From positions 1 through 64,000 of the forward strand of contig JADBYT010000015.1 of assembly GCA_020402865.1 (NCBI GenBank): a stretch of DNA of 64,000 bases. The letters run 5' to 3'. Below the pieces are notes generated by a model that worked only from the letters and a program-made list of their open reading frames with translations, did not search any database and had not been told where the DNA came from. Shown here one piece after another: positions 42,828-52,117 of this stretch. Both the position numbers and the translations under genes were made by a program. Positions within the stretch are counted from its first letter, which is position 1. The number at the start of each line of letters is the position of its first letter. The stretch comes from Bacteroidota bacterium. Lineage in GTDB: Bacteria; Bacteroidota; Bacteroidia; Palsa-965.

Positions 42828-44864
42828 ATGAAAACCTCCGCCGTATTTTTCTCTGCCGCCGTATTGTGCGCTTTGTTGTTTTCGCCAGTTGAGGCAACAG
42901 CTCAGAAAAACAAAGAAGATTCTGGCTGCCCGCAACCTGATAATAAAGATGCCCAAAAACAATACGACAAAGCCCGCGAACTGAGCAAATACGAATTCAA
43001 CGAACGCCTCGGCTTTGTAGCTAAAGCCATTGAACTCGAACCCGAATGGGCCGACGCCAATATGCTTATGGCTACCATGATTATCAAAAAAGCCAAGGTC
43101 GATGGACATCCTACCGAATACAAGGCTGCACTGAAATACCTCATCGCGGCCGTTACTGCCTGTCCGCAAATTGGTGCCGAGCCTTATATGCTTATCGGCA
43201 GCCAGTATTTTTACGACGAACAATATGCCGAGGCAATTCCCTGGCTGGAAAAATTCATAAAGTTTGAAACCGATGACCCAAAAAAACTCGGCAAAGACTA
43301 CGAACAAAAAGTTCTCGAAGCCGAAGACATGATCAAATGGGCCCGGTTTTATGTCGATATCAAAGGCAATCCCCGTCCGTTTGACCCCAAACTGGTTACC
43401 GGCATTTCCACCCAGCGCAGTGAATATCTCGCCATCATCACCCCCGATAATTCACTCGCCTTCTACATTCGCTCCACACCCGTAAACCAAATGGACCGCG
43501 TGTGGGCTTCGCAGGAAACACGTGAAGTATTTACCATGAGCACACGACAGAGCAACGGTCAGTTTGATGGCGGTACAATGCTTCCGCCTCCCTTCAACCA
43601 GCAACCCAACGAAGGCGGCCCTACACTCACTATCGATAACAAACACCTGTACTATACAATCACTAAAAACGGAACCGAAGGTCCCAACACCGATCTTTAT
43701 ACCTGCGATTACGCAAATGGCGAATGGTCGGAAATTCGTCCGCTTGGCGAACGCGTTAATGATCCGGTGTGGTGGGATTCTCAACCTACCGTTTCGGCCG
43801 ATGGCAACATCATTTATTTTGCCAGCAACAGACCCGGAGGGCAAGGTGGTATCGATATCTGGATGACACAAAAAGATGCTTCGGGGCAATGGGGCGTGCC
43901 GGTTAATCTCGGACCCACTATTAACACTGAGCGTGATGAAAAATCGCCTTTTATCCACTCCGACAGCCAGACACTGTACTTCAGTTCACAAGGGCATCCC
44001 GGCATGGGGGGATATGATGTATTCTTTGCCCGTCAGGACGAAAAAGGTAACTGGAAAACGCCCGTTAATATTGGCATTCCCATTAATACCGAAAACGACG
44101 AGCTCGGTTTTTTTGTAAGTACCGACGGGCAAACCGCATTCTTCAATACCAACAACATGCTGCCCGGATCAGCCGGTGGTTACGATGTCTATCAGTTTCC
44201 GCTTTACAAGGAAGCCCGCCCCGACAAAGTGGTCCTGCTCAAAGGTGAACTGAAAACGGATAAAGGTGAACCCCTTACCGGAAATGTGGTGGTGGAAGTG
44301 AAAAATGTGGAAACGAAAAAAGTAACGCAGGCGGTGGTGGATACCCTCTCGGGTAATTACATGGCTGCAATTAAAGTAGAGAAGCAGCAGGATTATGTGA
44401 TTACCGTAAAGAAAGAGGATGCGGCCTTTTCCTCGCAGCTGGTTTCAGGCAAACAGGAGTTTCCGGCCATAACCGCAGCCGTGAAACCAATTGAAGTGAA
44501 ACCGCTGGAAACGGGCAAAGCTTATACCATTAATGATATCAATTTTGCCTCTAACTCAGCGGTTATTCTGCCCGAGTCAATGGCCGTGCTTGAGGCTTTT
44601 GCCGAATACCTGAAAGAAAATCCCAACATCCGCATTCAGATTCAGGGCCATACCGATAATGTAGGTGATGACGGGCAAAACCTTAGTCTTTCAAGTGAAC
44701 GTGCCTTTGCTGTGTTTGAAGTACTTACACAAAAATTTGGTGTGCCCCGCAGCCAGATTGCCGGGGCTAAAGGTTTTGGCGAAACACAACCCGTTGCCGA
44801 TAACGTAACCGAAGCCGGCCGTGCTAAAAACCGCCGTACCGAATTTGTGATCGTGAGTAAATAA
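42828..44864 (+). CDS. PorE-like OmpA family protein (T9SS component candidate)
   Basis: A 678-aa exported protein; the start at 42828 (MKTSAVFF) or 42825 gives a signal peptide ending ATAQ. Domain order is TPR-like helices (about 25-180), a PD40/WD40-type beta-propeller (about 190-460), a carboxypeptidase-regulatory-like beta sandwich (about 470-550) and a C-terminal OmpA peptidoglycan-binding domain (about 565-678). In the propeller, SADGNIIYFASNRPGGQGGIDIW and HSDSQTLYFSSQGHPGMGGYD-like repeats can be seen. The OmpA domain contains IQGHTDNVGDDGQNLSLSSE, with the Asp and Arg (AKNRRTE) that bind diaminopimelate. This exact order is that of PorE, which tethers the type IX secretion ring to peptidoglycan. 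A general OmpA-propeller protein remains possible. Confidence 0.8.
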   Translation: MKTSAVFFSAAVLCALLFSPVEATAQKNKEDSGCPQPDNKDAQKQYDKARELSKYEFNERLGFVAKAIELEPEWADANMLMATMIIKKAKVDGHPTEYKAALKYLIAAVTACPQIGAEPYMLIGSQYFYDEQYAEAIPWLEKFIKFETDDPKKLGKDYEQKVLEAEDMIKWARFYVDIKGNPRPFDPKLVTGISTQRSEYLAIITPDNSLAFYIRSTPVNQMDRVWASQETREVFTMSTRQSNGQFDGGTMLPPPFNQQPNEGGPTLTIDNKHLYYTITKNGTEGPNTDLYTCDYANGEWSEIRPLGERVNDPVWWDSQPTVSADGNIIYFASNRPGGQGGIDIWMTQKDASGQWGVPVNLGPTINTERDEKSPFIHSDSQTLYFSSQGHPGMGGYDVFFARQDEKGNWKTPVNIGIPINTENDELGFFVSTDGQTAFFNTNNMLPGSAGGYDVYQFPLYKEARPDKVVLLKGELKTDKGEPLTGNVVVEVKNVETKKVTQAVVDTLSGNYMAAIKVEKQQDYVITVKKEDAAFSSQLVSGKQEFPAITAAVKPIEVKPLETGKAYTINDINFASNSAVILPESMAVLEAFAEYLKENPNIRIQIQGHTDNVGDDGQNLSLSSERAFAVFEVLTQKFGVPRSQIAGAKGFGETQPVADNVTEAGRAKNRRTEFVIVSK

Positions 44865-45021
44865 CCGGGTTGCCCATCTGAATAAACAGTAAGTCCACTT
44901 GTTTTTTTACGTTCTCCACTTATGTGGAAGTAATTGACTCCTTATCAGTACCGGTTTAATTTCATGTGTTTGTGTACTGTTTATGCGGTTGCACATGTAA
45001 CATCAGTTATCCATCAAACAC

Positions 45022-46914
45022 ATGTTTATGAAGAAAAAAACTACACTATTCGCAACGGGCGTATTCGCTTCTGCTGTGGCTTTCGCTCAGTTTGCAGCCT
45101 ACCCGGCCGGAAGCTTCACACCGGCAGCGGTATCGCCTGCTCACCAGGCGGCTCAGTTGTTCGCATCGCCTCTTGATGTATTTGCAGGAAATAACAGTCA
45201 GCAGCCGGCTCAGAATGTACAGCCCGCCGTGCCACTGAGTACCACCGAAACAATTATCGGCAACACTACTTATTCGTTGCAAACCAATAACTCGGTGCAT
45301 CGTCAGATTATGGCGCACAGCGATGGGACCATTTCTGCTATGTGGACATTTTCTTCCGGCTCGTTTTTTTCATGGCCCGATCGCGGTTCGGGATACAATT
45401 ACTTCAACGGCACTTCTTGGGGAGCACAGCCCACCACACGGCTTGAAAATGTACGTACCGGTTTTGGCGATATCATCGTAACCGGTGCCGGTGCTGAGTT
45501 AACGGTGGCACACAACACAGCCAACAATTCGCAGCATTTTATGACCCGACCGGCTAAAGGAACCGGTACCTGGACAAATAATACCTCACTACTTACCTTT
45601 CCTGCCGGACATCCCGGCTCACTCTGGCCGGTTACTGCTGTGGGCGGAGCAAACAATGATGTAATTCATCACCTTGCACTTGCTACTCCCTCCTCTGTAG
45701 CCGGAGGTGGACCCTGGCGCGGGCAAGACGGCGCCTTGCAATATTCACGCTCAAACGACGGCGGACAAACATTTGCCGTGCAAAATTCGCTGATTGCGGC
45801 GTTCGACTCTACACAGGAAGTAGGCTACAGCGCCGATGCATACACCATCGACTCACGTGGCGATTATGTGGCCGTGGTGGCTGGTGGTATTGGCCGAGAC
45901 GTGGTGCTGGCCAAATCGGCCGATGGCGGGGTTACATGGGCCAAAACGGTAATCGAGGATTTTCCCATCCCGCTTTTCAACGATCAGCTTACCGATCCTA
46001 ACAACGACGGAATCATTGATACGCTCACCACAAATGACGGCAGCCTCTCCGTACTCATTGATAATAACAATATGGTGCATGTGTGGTTTGGAAATATGCG
46101 CATGTTGAACGACGATTCTACCGATGGCAGTTACAGCTATTTCCCCGGCACAAACGGACTTATCTACTGGAATGAAAATATGGGCAGCGGAAATGCGGTA
46201 ACCCTTACCGGCGCGCTCGACCTCGACAACAATGGTACACTTGATATTCCGGTTGACTTTGGCACTTATCAAAAGTCGCTCTCCTCGTTCCCTTCATCGT
46301 GTATCGACAACAATGGAACAATTTATCTGGCCTACTCTGCACTGGTTGAGAATTCGGCCGACCTTGTTACCGCCTTCTGTATCCGCAATATCTACATGAT
46401 GGCTTCTACCGACGGCGGTGCTACATGGACAGCCCCCTACAACATTTCACCCGATCTCACACTTGAAAAAGTGTATCCCAATCTTGCACGTTCGGTAGTG
46501 AATGGCCAGATCAACCTGGTATATGAACGTGATGATGTAGCCGGACACGGAGTAGGCACAAACAATCCGCCCGATCCTGAAAATGCAAATACGATTCACG
46601 AAATCATTCATGCTAAACTACCCGCAACAGATGTATTTGTAGGCATAACCGAACAATTGTCAGCGCCTGCTTCGTTTGTGGCCTTCCCCAATCCTTCTGA
46701 TGCTGAAACGTGGATTTCTACCAACGTGCACATTACTACCGGCACCCTCGAAATTTATTCAGCTGCCGGTCAGCTGGTAAGCACAAGCCCGCTTAATCAG
46801 CTTGCAGCAGGCACGCAGCTTGCGCTGGGCACCTCCACACTGGCTCCCGGCGCTTACCTCATTCGCGTAATTAACGGCCAAACAAGCAGCACACGTCATC
46901 TCATTATCCAGTAA
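45022..46914 (+). CDS. T9SS-secreted protein with Asp-box (sialidase-like) propeller
   Basis: A 630-aa secreted protein. The signal peptide ends VAFAQ; ATGs at 45022 and 45028 are both possible. The central part has repeated Asp-box motifs, S-x-D-x-G-x-T-W: YSRSNDGGQTF, AKSADGGVTWAK and ASTDGGATWTAP. These mark blades of a sialidase/BNR-type beta-propeller, with calcium-like DxDxNG loops such as DLDNNGTLD. No catalytic sialidase Arg triad can be assigned by eye. The last 75 residues (FPNPSDAETWIS ... APGAYLIRVINGQTSSTRHLII) are a type A T9SS sorting domain. The protein is thus exported across both membranes and anchored or released at the surface. Confidence 0.85.
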   Translation: MFMKKKTTLFATGVFASAVAFAQFAAYPAGSFTPAAVSPAHQAAQLFASPLDVFAGNNSQQPAQNVQPAVPLSTTETIIGNTTYSLQTNNSVHRQIMAHSDGTISAMWTFSSGSFFSWPDRGSGYNYFNGTSWGAQPTTRLENVRTGFGDIIVTGAGAELTVAHNTANNSQHFMTRPAKGTGTWTNNTSLLTFPAGHPGSLWPVTAVGGANNDVIHHLALATPSSVAGGGPWRGQDGALQYSRSNDGGQTFAVQNSLIAAFDSTQEVGYSADAYTIDSRGDYVAVVAGGIGRDVVLAKSADGGVTWAKTVIEDFPIPLFNDQLTDPNNDGIIDTLTTNDGSLSVLIDNNNMVHVWFGNMRMLNDDSTDGSYSYFPGTNGLIYWNENMGSGNAVTLTGALDLDNNGTLDIPVDFGTYQKSLSSFPSSCIDNNGTIYLAYSALVENSADLVTAFCIRNIYMMASTDGGATWTAPYNISPDLTLEKVYPNLARSVVNGQINLVYERDDVAGHGVGTNNPPDPENANTIHEIIHAKLPATDVFVGITEQLSAPASFVAFPNPSDAETWISTNVHITTGTLEIYSAAGQLVSTSPLNQLAAGTQLALGTSTLAPGAYLIRVINGQTSSTRHLIIQ

Positions 46915-46927
46915 TTTATTGCTACTG

Positions 46928-46961
46928 AAACGGCCGCCGGTAAACTTACCGGCGGCCGTTT
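46928..46961 (+). terminator. Terminator of T9SS-secreted protein gene
   Basis: AAACGGCCGCCGGTAA and TTACCGGCGGCCGTTT form a perfect stem of about 15 bp around a very short loop, with a T/C-rich tail, 13 bp after the stop codon. Confidence 0.88.
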
Positions 46962-47416
46962 CCATTTTCTAATCGGTCAGACATCCCTTTTCCTTACTGT
47001 GTCCTCTTATACGCATAAGCCCCCGCATATTCGCACCTCAAACAAATTCCCCAATCAATACGCTCAAAAAACAGCCCCCGCAGCTTTCATTTCAACATAC
47101 CATAACACCACGAGTCATTGTCAATACAAGAACCATATAACCAGTCGCCGTTGTTATTCCACAATACATTCCAATGCATTTATTATTTCAGCAGATCATA
47201 AATACTGGTCATTATCATAACAAAATCCTTGCAACCCAAAGCCTTTCTTATTTCGAGCGGCGTCGAGAAATGACAAACGCCTCCCTCCGCTCATAAAGCA
47301 GAAAGAGGCGTAAAGGCCGAAGAGAGTTGGTACCTGTGTCCGGTAGGGGCTGCAAAAGCAGAGAATTGCCCGAAGAAAAGCAATTCAGGAACAAGGTATG
47401 GGTGATGGCAAAGAAA
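46962..47416. other. Gene-poor intergenic stretch
   Basis: There is no convincing gene in this stretch. It holds a short palindrome at 47251-47268 and an inverted pair ACGCCTC/GAGGCGT at 47277-47283 and 47305-47311. Open frames here are short, without ribosome-binding or promoter signals. Confidence 0.6.
47251..47268. repeat. Short REP-like palindrome
   Basis: TTTCGA and TCGAGA form a 6-bp stem with one T-G pair and a GCGGCG loop. It resembles a palindrome I recall as frequent between Bacteroidota genes, but its copy number here is untested; only one copy is visible in the window. Confidence 0.45.
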
Positions 47417-47668
47417 TCAACCCGCAGCGGCCCAGGCCTGCCCATCGCTATCAGCGCCGGAGGAGGAACCGGCTGGGGAAAGCAAACGATAGAGCGGCTG
47501 GTAGTGCGAAGCGGATAACGGTACGCGCACCGCTGGCCTTACGGGGCCACCCGCTTCGTCTTGTTGAGTAATATCGGATGCAGAATCAGACGTTACAATG
47601 GTTATGCTGCCAAGTGCCTGCGGAAGTAACTCCCGAAGCGATAAAGTTTGTCCTGTACGTGTATTCAT
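47417..47668 (-). CDS. Small hypothetical protein divergent from S24 repressor
   Basis: An 83-aa open frame starting MNTRTGQTLSLRELLPQALG, rich in Ser, Ala and Pro, with no motif I recognise and no signal peptide. It is supported mainly by position: it is divergent from the repressor gene and has a -7 box on the minus strand (TATTTTTG, 47752-47759) in the shared control region. The C-terminal half (SPAGSSSGADSDGQAWAAAG) is low-complexity, and it may not be a real gene. Confidence 0.35.
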   Translation of the reverse strand: MNTRTGQTLSLRELLPQALGSITIVTSDSASDITQQDEAGGPVRPAVRVPLSASHYQPLYRLLSPAGSSSGADSDGQAWAAAG

Positions 47669-47708
47669 CTTTTTCTGCGATTTGTATTGGATGAAACTCT
47701 TTTTTATT

Positions 47709-47786
47709 ATATTTGACTATTGATTTTCGCTTTCAATAATCAATCACACCACAAAAATATAGCTTACAAAAATAAAAGTCAAATAT
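47709..47786. promoter_or_regulatory. Symmetric operator-like sites in S24 control region
   Basis: ATATTTGACT (47709-47718) and AGTCAAATAT (47777-47786) are perfect 10-bp inverted copies 58 bp apart. Between them ATTGATT (47719-47725) and AATCAAT (47738-47744) form a second dyad. The sites flank promoter boxes for both directions, the arrangement expected for an autoregulating dimeric repressor. Confidence 0.6.
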
Positions 47787-47792
47787 TTTTAT

Positions 47793-47800
47793 TAACTTTG
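47793..47800 (+). promoter_or_regulatory. -7 promoter box for S24 repressor gene
   Basis: TAACTTTG matches TAnnTTTG, 17 nt before the ATG at 47818 and 6 nt after the right-hand operator-like site. Confidence 0.6.
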
Positions 47801-47817
47801 CCAATAAATTATTCCAA

Positions 47818-48564
47818 ATGACGCTTTCTCAACGCATTAAATTAATCCGCAAAACGCTCGACTTGAGCCAGACCATTTTTGCTGCGGAAATTGGCATTAC
47901 GCAAACCTCGCTATCGCAGATAGAGAGCGGGAAAAACGGTATTTCTTATGATGTGTACAAAGCCATCATTACCCGATTTAAGGTAGATCCTTTCTGGCTC
48001 ATGGAAGGCAACGGCGAAATGTTCCGTAAGCCGGATACACAGCGTTCGGGTTCCGTATTGCCACTGGTGGTTACTGTGGCCGATGATGGCGAAGAAAACA
48101 TTGTAATGGTTGATCGTAAAGCAGCTGCCGGTTACCTGCGCGGCGCCGAAGATCCTACCTATTTCGAAAAACTGCCCGCATTCAGGCTGCCCGGCTATTA
48201 TGGCCGCACTTTCCGCGCATTTGAAATTATGGGCGACAGTATGCAGCCCGGCATTCGTCCCGGTGATTATATCGTGGGCGGATACGAAGAATCGCTGACG
48301 CATATTCGCAGCAACCATATTTATGTGGCCGTGCTCAAAGACGGAAGCATAGTGGCTAAGCGAATTGTTCCCTTGCAGGACAATGAATATGAGTTCCGCT
48401 CAGACAATGCCGAGTTTGCTCCCTACAAAGTAAGCGCCGCTGATATTGCCCAGATCTGGCACGCCGAAGGACGAATAACCAAACAGTTCGACGCTCCCGG
48501 CGATAACCGCTTCGAAAATCTCGAACAGCGCCTCGCCCGCCTCGAAAAGCAGATTACACGTTAA
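47818..48564 (+). CDS. XRE/S24 (LexA-like) transcriptional regulator
   Basis: A 248-aa regulator. The N-terminal XRE helix-turn-helix (about 1-65) includes LSQTIFAAEIGITQTSLSQI. The C-terminal S24 peptidase-like domain (about 95-220) has the catalytic Ser in IMGDSMQPGIRPGDYI (about residue 141) and Lys in GSIVAKRIV (about 181). An Ala-Gly pair in KAAAGYL (about residue 103) sits where LexA and CI are cut. A C-terminal coiled coil (FENLEQRLARLEKQI) ends the protein. It probably represses itself and the divergent gene through the symmetric sites upstream, and may be relieved by self-cleavage during DNA damage. No prophage genes accompany it. Confidence 0.88.
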   Translation: MTLSQRIKLIRKTLDLSQTIFAAEIGITQTSLSQIESGKNGISYDVYKAIITRFKVDPFWLMEGNGEMFRKPDTQRSGSVLPLVVTVADDGEENIVMVDRKAAAGYLRGAEDPTYFEKLPAFRLPGYYGRTFRAFEIMGDSMQPGIRPGDYIVGGYEESLTHIRSNHIYVAVLKDGSIVAKRIVPLQDNEYEFRSDNAEFAPYKVSAADIAQIWHAEGRITKQFDAPGDNRFENLEQRLARLEKQITR

Positions 48565-48654
48565 TTAACTGCCACGAATTCCAGTAACCTGACTTTCCGC
48601 TATCCGGCGGCCTTAAAAGCTATTGCCCTTTTTATCCATTCTATCCTTATCCGC

Positions 48655-48876
48655 ATGAACCCGCAAACCGAACAGCTTAAACAACGTTTACACCAGAAAA
48701 TAAACAGTATTGAAGATGCTGAGTATCTGGCTGCGCTTGATGCCGTAATTGCCTGGGAAACGGTGCCCGAAACAAACACGCACACCTTTACAGCCCTGCG
48801 AAACAGGCTGGCCCGACTTTTCTCACGCCGCAAAAAGCCCTTCACGGGATATTATACCTGCGCAGCCTTTCGTTGA
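48655..48876 (+). CDS. Small hypothetical protein
   Basis: A 73-aa protein starting MNPQTEQLKQRLHQKINSIE. It is predicted to be helical and amphipathic, followed by a basic stretch (RNRLARLFSRRKKPF). The N-terminal pattern of paired helices with SIEDAEYLAALD resembles small Bacteroidota proteins seen near antitoxin-like genes, but I cannot assign a family. It lies 90 bp after the S24 regulator and 66 bp before guaA and has no partner toxin. Confidence 0.5.
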   Translation: MNPQTEQLKQRLHQKINSIEDAEYLAALDAVIAWETVPETNTHTFTALRNRLARLFSRRKKPFTGYYTCAAFR

Positions 48877-48929
48877 AAAGAAGTTGAGAACAGCAGCAAT
48901 CTGTTTTTTTCTTCGCCGCATGCTTTACC

Positions 48930-48937
48930 TATCTTTG
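48930..48937 (+). promoter_or_regulatory. -7 promoter box for guaA
   Basis: TATCTTTG, a perfect TAnnTTTG match, ends 5 nt before the guaA ATG at 48943, again predicting a leaderless transcript. Confidence 0.65.
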
Positions 48938-48942
48938 CGGCC

Positions 48943-50472
48943 ATGCACGAAACCATTCTCATTCTCGATTTCGGTTCCCAATACACACAACTCATCGCAC
49001 GCCGTGTACGCGAGTTAAATATCTACTGCGAAATCCATCCCTGGAATCACTTCCCCGAAATTACGCCAAATATTAAAGGCGTAATTCTCTCCGGAAGCCC
49101 GTATTCCGTTCGCGACAGCGCTTCTCCTAACCCTGATCTTTCCCTGTTCCGGGGCAAACTGCCCCTGCTTGGTGTGTGCTACGGCGCCCAGCTTATGGCA
49201 CAGCAGGGCGGAGGTGAGGTGATGCCCTCGAAAATAAGAGAATACGGCCGTGCAAACCTCCAGACGGTTGATAATACCGATAAACTATTTACCGATATTT
49301 CGCAGCACTCGCAGGTGTGGATGTCGCATGGCGATACCATTGCAAATGTGCCCGATACTTATAAAATTGTAGCTGGCACGCATGATGTGCGCGTGGCCGG
49401 TTACCACATTCAGGGTGAAAATACCTGGGGTATTCAGTTTCACCCCGAAGTATATCACTCCACCGAAGGAACAAAACTACTGCGCAATTTTGTGGTAAAC
49501 ATCTGCGGCTGCTCGCAGGACTGGACACCCGGTTCGTTTATTCACGATACCGTGGCTGATCTCCAGAATAAACTCGGCAACGACAAAGTGGTGCTCGGTC
49601 TTTCAGGTGGTGTTGATTCAAGTGTGGCGGCACTGCTGCTGCATAAGGCCATTGGCAAAAATCTGTATTGCATTTTTGTGGACAACGGCCTGCTGCGTAA
49701 AAATGAATTTGAATCGGTGCTTGAATCATATAAGCACATGGGACTGAATGTAAAAGGGGTTGATGCCAAGGCCGAATTTTATGGCCCGCTTACCGGTGTT
49801 ACCGATCCCGAAACCAAGCGTAAAATCATTGGCCGCGTGTTTATTGAAGTGTTCGACCGCGAGGCGCAACTGATTGAAGATGTAAAATGGCTCGGACAAG
49901 GCACCATTTACCCCGATGTAATTGAATCGGTATCGGTAAAAGGCCCCTCAGCTACAATCAAATCGCATCACAATGTAGGCGGCCTGCCCGAAACCATGAA
50001 AATGAAAGTGGTGGAACCGCTGCGCCTGCTTTTTAAAGATGAAGTAAGACGGGTGGGCGATGCACTTGGGCTGGAACACAATATCCTTCACCGCCATCCC
50101 TTCCCCGGTCCGGGGCTCGCTATTCGTATTCTGGGCGACATTACCGAAGAAAAGGTACGGATATTGCAAGAGGTGGATGATATCTTTATTGGAGGTTTGA
50201 AAAAACACGGATTATACAATCAGGTATGGCAGGCAGGGGTAATTCTGCTGCCCGTGCAAAGTGTAGGTGTAATGGGCGATGAGCGCACTTACGAAAATGC
50301 AGTGGCGCTGCGTGCCGTTACTTCCACAGACGGAATGACCGCCGACTGGTGCCACCTGCCATACGAGTTTTTGGGAAGCATTTCCAATGAAATCATCAAT
50401 AAAGTAAAAGGCATTAACCGTGTGGTGTACGATATCAGTTCGAAACCACCCGCTACAATTGAATGGGAATAA
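48943..50472 (+). CDS. guaA: GMP synthase (glutamine-hydrolysing)
   Basis: A 509-aa enzyme that aminates XMP to GMP. The N-terminal class I glutamine amidotransferase has nucleophile Cys79 in LLGVCYGAQ and the His-Glu pair in IQFHPEVYH (about residue 167). The ATP pyrophosphatase domain has the PP-loop [13 protein letters not shown] (about 218). The C-terminal dimerisation domain ends with the conserved [17 protein letters not shown]. The gene is full length. A LysM protein gene follows after 4 bp, so they are probably co-transcribed. Confidence 0.98.
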   Translation: MHETILILDFGSQYTQLIARRVRELNIYCEIHPWNHFPEITPNIKGVILSGSPYSVRDSASPNPDLSLFRGKLPLLGVCYGAQLMAQQGGGEVMPSKIREYGRANLQTVDNTDKLFTDISQHSQVWMSHGDTIANVPDTYKIVAGTHDVRVAGYHIQGENTWGIQFHPEVYHSTEGTKLLRNFVVNICGCSQDWTPGSFIHDTVADLQNKLGNDKVVLGLSGGVDSSVAALLLHKAIGKNLYCIFVDNGLLRKNEFESVLESYKHMGLNVKGVDAKAEFYGPLTGVTDPETKRKIIGRVFIEVFDREAQLIEDVKWLGQGTIYPDVIESVSVKGPSATIKSHHNVGGLPETMKMKVVEPLRLLFKDEVRRVGDALGLEHNILHRHPFPGPGLAIRILGDITEEKVRILQEVDDIFIGGLKKHGLYNQVWQAGVILLPVQSVGVMGDERTYENAVALRAVTSTDGMTADWCHLPYEFLGSISNEIINKVKGINRVVYDISSKPPATIEWE

Positions 50473-50476
50473 AGCA

Positions 50477-52117
50477 ATGAAAAACTTCCGTTTCATACAC
50501 ATTTTTGTGCTGCTTGTTACGCTGCTGGGAATCCCGGCTGTAAAACTTGCCGCACAAACAGATGGCATCAAAAAGTCGAAAAAAACGGAAGTAATAGACG
50601 GGAAGAAATACTACCTGCATACCGTTGAAAAAGGGCAAACACTGTTTGGCATCTCACGTGCCTACGGCTTAACCACAAACGATATTCTGGTGGAAAATCC
50701 CGAGCTGATAAACGGCAGCATCAAACCGGGCATGGTACTCCGCATTCCGGCTGAAAAGCCGCTGCCACCGGCTAAACCCAACCCGCCTGCACCGCAAACT
50801 GCCGTTAAAGACACCTCCACGTTTTTATACACTGCCGGGGCCGGGCAAACACTTTACAGTATTGCCCAACAGCACAAAACCACGGTTGAACGGCTCACCG
50901 AACTCAATCCTGAACTTAAATCAGCCGGGTTGAAAGCGGGGCAGCAAATTCGTGTGCCGGGTAAAGCACCGCTACAAACTTCGTTGCCCGCCAACGTGTC
51001 GCTTGCTGATACGACATACCGTGTAAACAAAAAAGCAGTTTACAACGTGGTGCTTATGCTGCCGTTACAACTGGCGCAGGTTGACAATATTCAGACCGAG
51101 AACGATAAAGGCCCCGGCTTTTCGGCAAAGGCTGAAGCAGCAATGGAATTTTACGAAGGCGCCCTGCTGGCTGTTGATTCCATGAAACGACGCGGCATGA
51201 AAGTAAAACTGCATGTGTTTGACGTAGGTGCTGCCGACTCACTGAATGTGGAGAAAGTACTCGCAAAACCTGAACTGCAGCAAGCCGATCTCATTCTCGG
51301 TCCGCTTGATAACGAACCGTTTAGAAAAGTGGCTGATTTCGGACAGAAGAAAAATATTGCCGTGATTTCGCCGCTTACGAACACCAACCGTTTGCTGTTT
51401 AAACAGCCTACAGCCGGAAAAACAGTGCCCTCGTTTGCCACACAAATGGAACAGCTGGCCCAATATCTTTACCTCAATTCTCCCAACGATCAGGTCATAC
51501 TCATCAACAGCGGAAGCCCTAAAGACCAGCAAATGGTGAAGGCCTTCCGTGATGCCAGCAACAAACTGCGGCTTGCCAATGGTAAAGACAGTTTGCCTTA
51601 CATCAACGGCACAAGCGGCCTTGAAGCAAAACTGCGTAAAGACCGTAAAAATATCATCGTAGTGCCCTCAGCGCAAAATCAGGCCTTTATTACAGGCTTG
51701 CTGCTCACACTCAAAGGGCTGGCTGATAAATACCCGATGGAAGTGTACGGAATGCCCAAGTGGATGGAGTATGATAATCTTGACCGTGAGTACATGCAGA
51801 TCATAAACCTGCATTATGTTTCGCACTATTTTATTGATTACGATGATCCGGCCACAAAACGTATGCTGCTTCAGTACCGTGCTGTATTTAAAGGCGATGC
51901 AGGGCAATATGCACTTGCCGGATATGATGTAACCTTGTTCTTCCTGAATGCGTTGTTTGAAGACGGTACATACTTTTATATGAAACTCGCCACACGCACA
52001 AGCGACGGCCTGCAACAGCGTTTTGAGTTCTATCGCTCCGAAGAGGAAAGCGGTTTCGACAACAAAGGCATTCGCATTGTGAAAATGGAAGATTACAAGC
52101 TGGTTCGTAAGCTATGA
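50477..52117 (+). CDS. LysM protein with periplasmic-binding-like domain
   Basis: A 546-aa exported protein from the ATG at 50477; the signal peptide ends KLAAQ. Two LysM domains bind peptidoglycan (about 46-92 with HTVEKGQTLFGISRAYG, and about 118-162 with AGQTLYSIAQQHKTT), separated by a Pro-rich linker. A C-terminal type 1 periplasmic-binding-protein fold follows (about 190-540: VVLMLPLQLAQV, DLILGPLDNEPFRKVADFG). This architecture is known in Bacteroidota but has no defined function; it may sense or carry a ligand at the cell wall. It overlaps hemF by 4 bp (ATGA) and follows guaA by 4 bp. Confidence 0.85.
   Translation: MKNFRFIHIFVLLVTLLGIPAVKLAAQTDGIKKSKKTEVIDGKKYYLHTVEKGQTLFGISRAYGLTTNDILVENPELINGSIKPGMVLRIPAEKPLPPAKPNPPAPQTAVKDTSTFLYTAGAGQTLYSIAQQHKTTVERLTELNPELKSAGLKAGQQIRVPGKAPLQTSLPANVSLADTTYRVNKKAVYNVVLMLPLQLAQVDNIQTENDKGPGFSAKAEAAMEFYEGALLAVDSMKRRGMKVKLHVFDVGAADSLNVEKVLAKPELQQADLILGPLDNEPFRKVADFGQKKNIAVISPLTNTNRLLFKQPTAGKTVPSFATQMEQLAQYLYLNSPNDQVILINSGSPKDQQMVKAFRDASNKLRLANGKDSLPYINGTSGLEAKLRKDRKNIIVVPSAQNQAFITGLLLTLKGLADKYPMEVYGMPKWMEYDNLDREYMQIINLHYVSHYFIDYDDPATKRMLLQYRAVFKGDAGQYALAGYDVTLFFLNALFEDGTYFYMKLATRTSDGLQQRFEFYRSEEESGFDNKGIRIVKMEDYKLVRKL

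Noticed and set aside
46999-47220. 73-codon open frame after the T9SS protein
   Set aside because: Low-complexity Thr/Ser/His composition, no promoter box and no family resemblance.
47818-48564. Prophage, suggested by the S24 repressor
   Set aside because: No integrase, structural or lysis genes lie within reach; neighbours are housekeeping genes.
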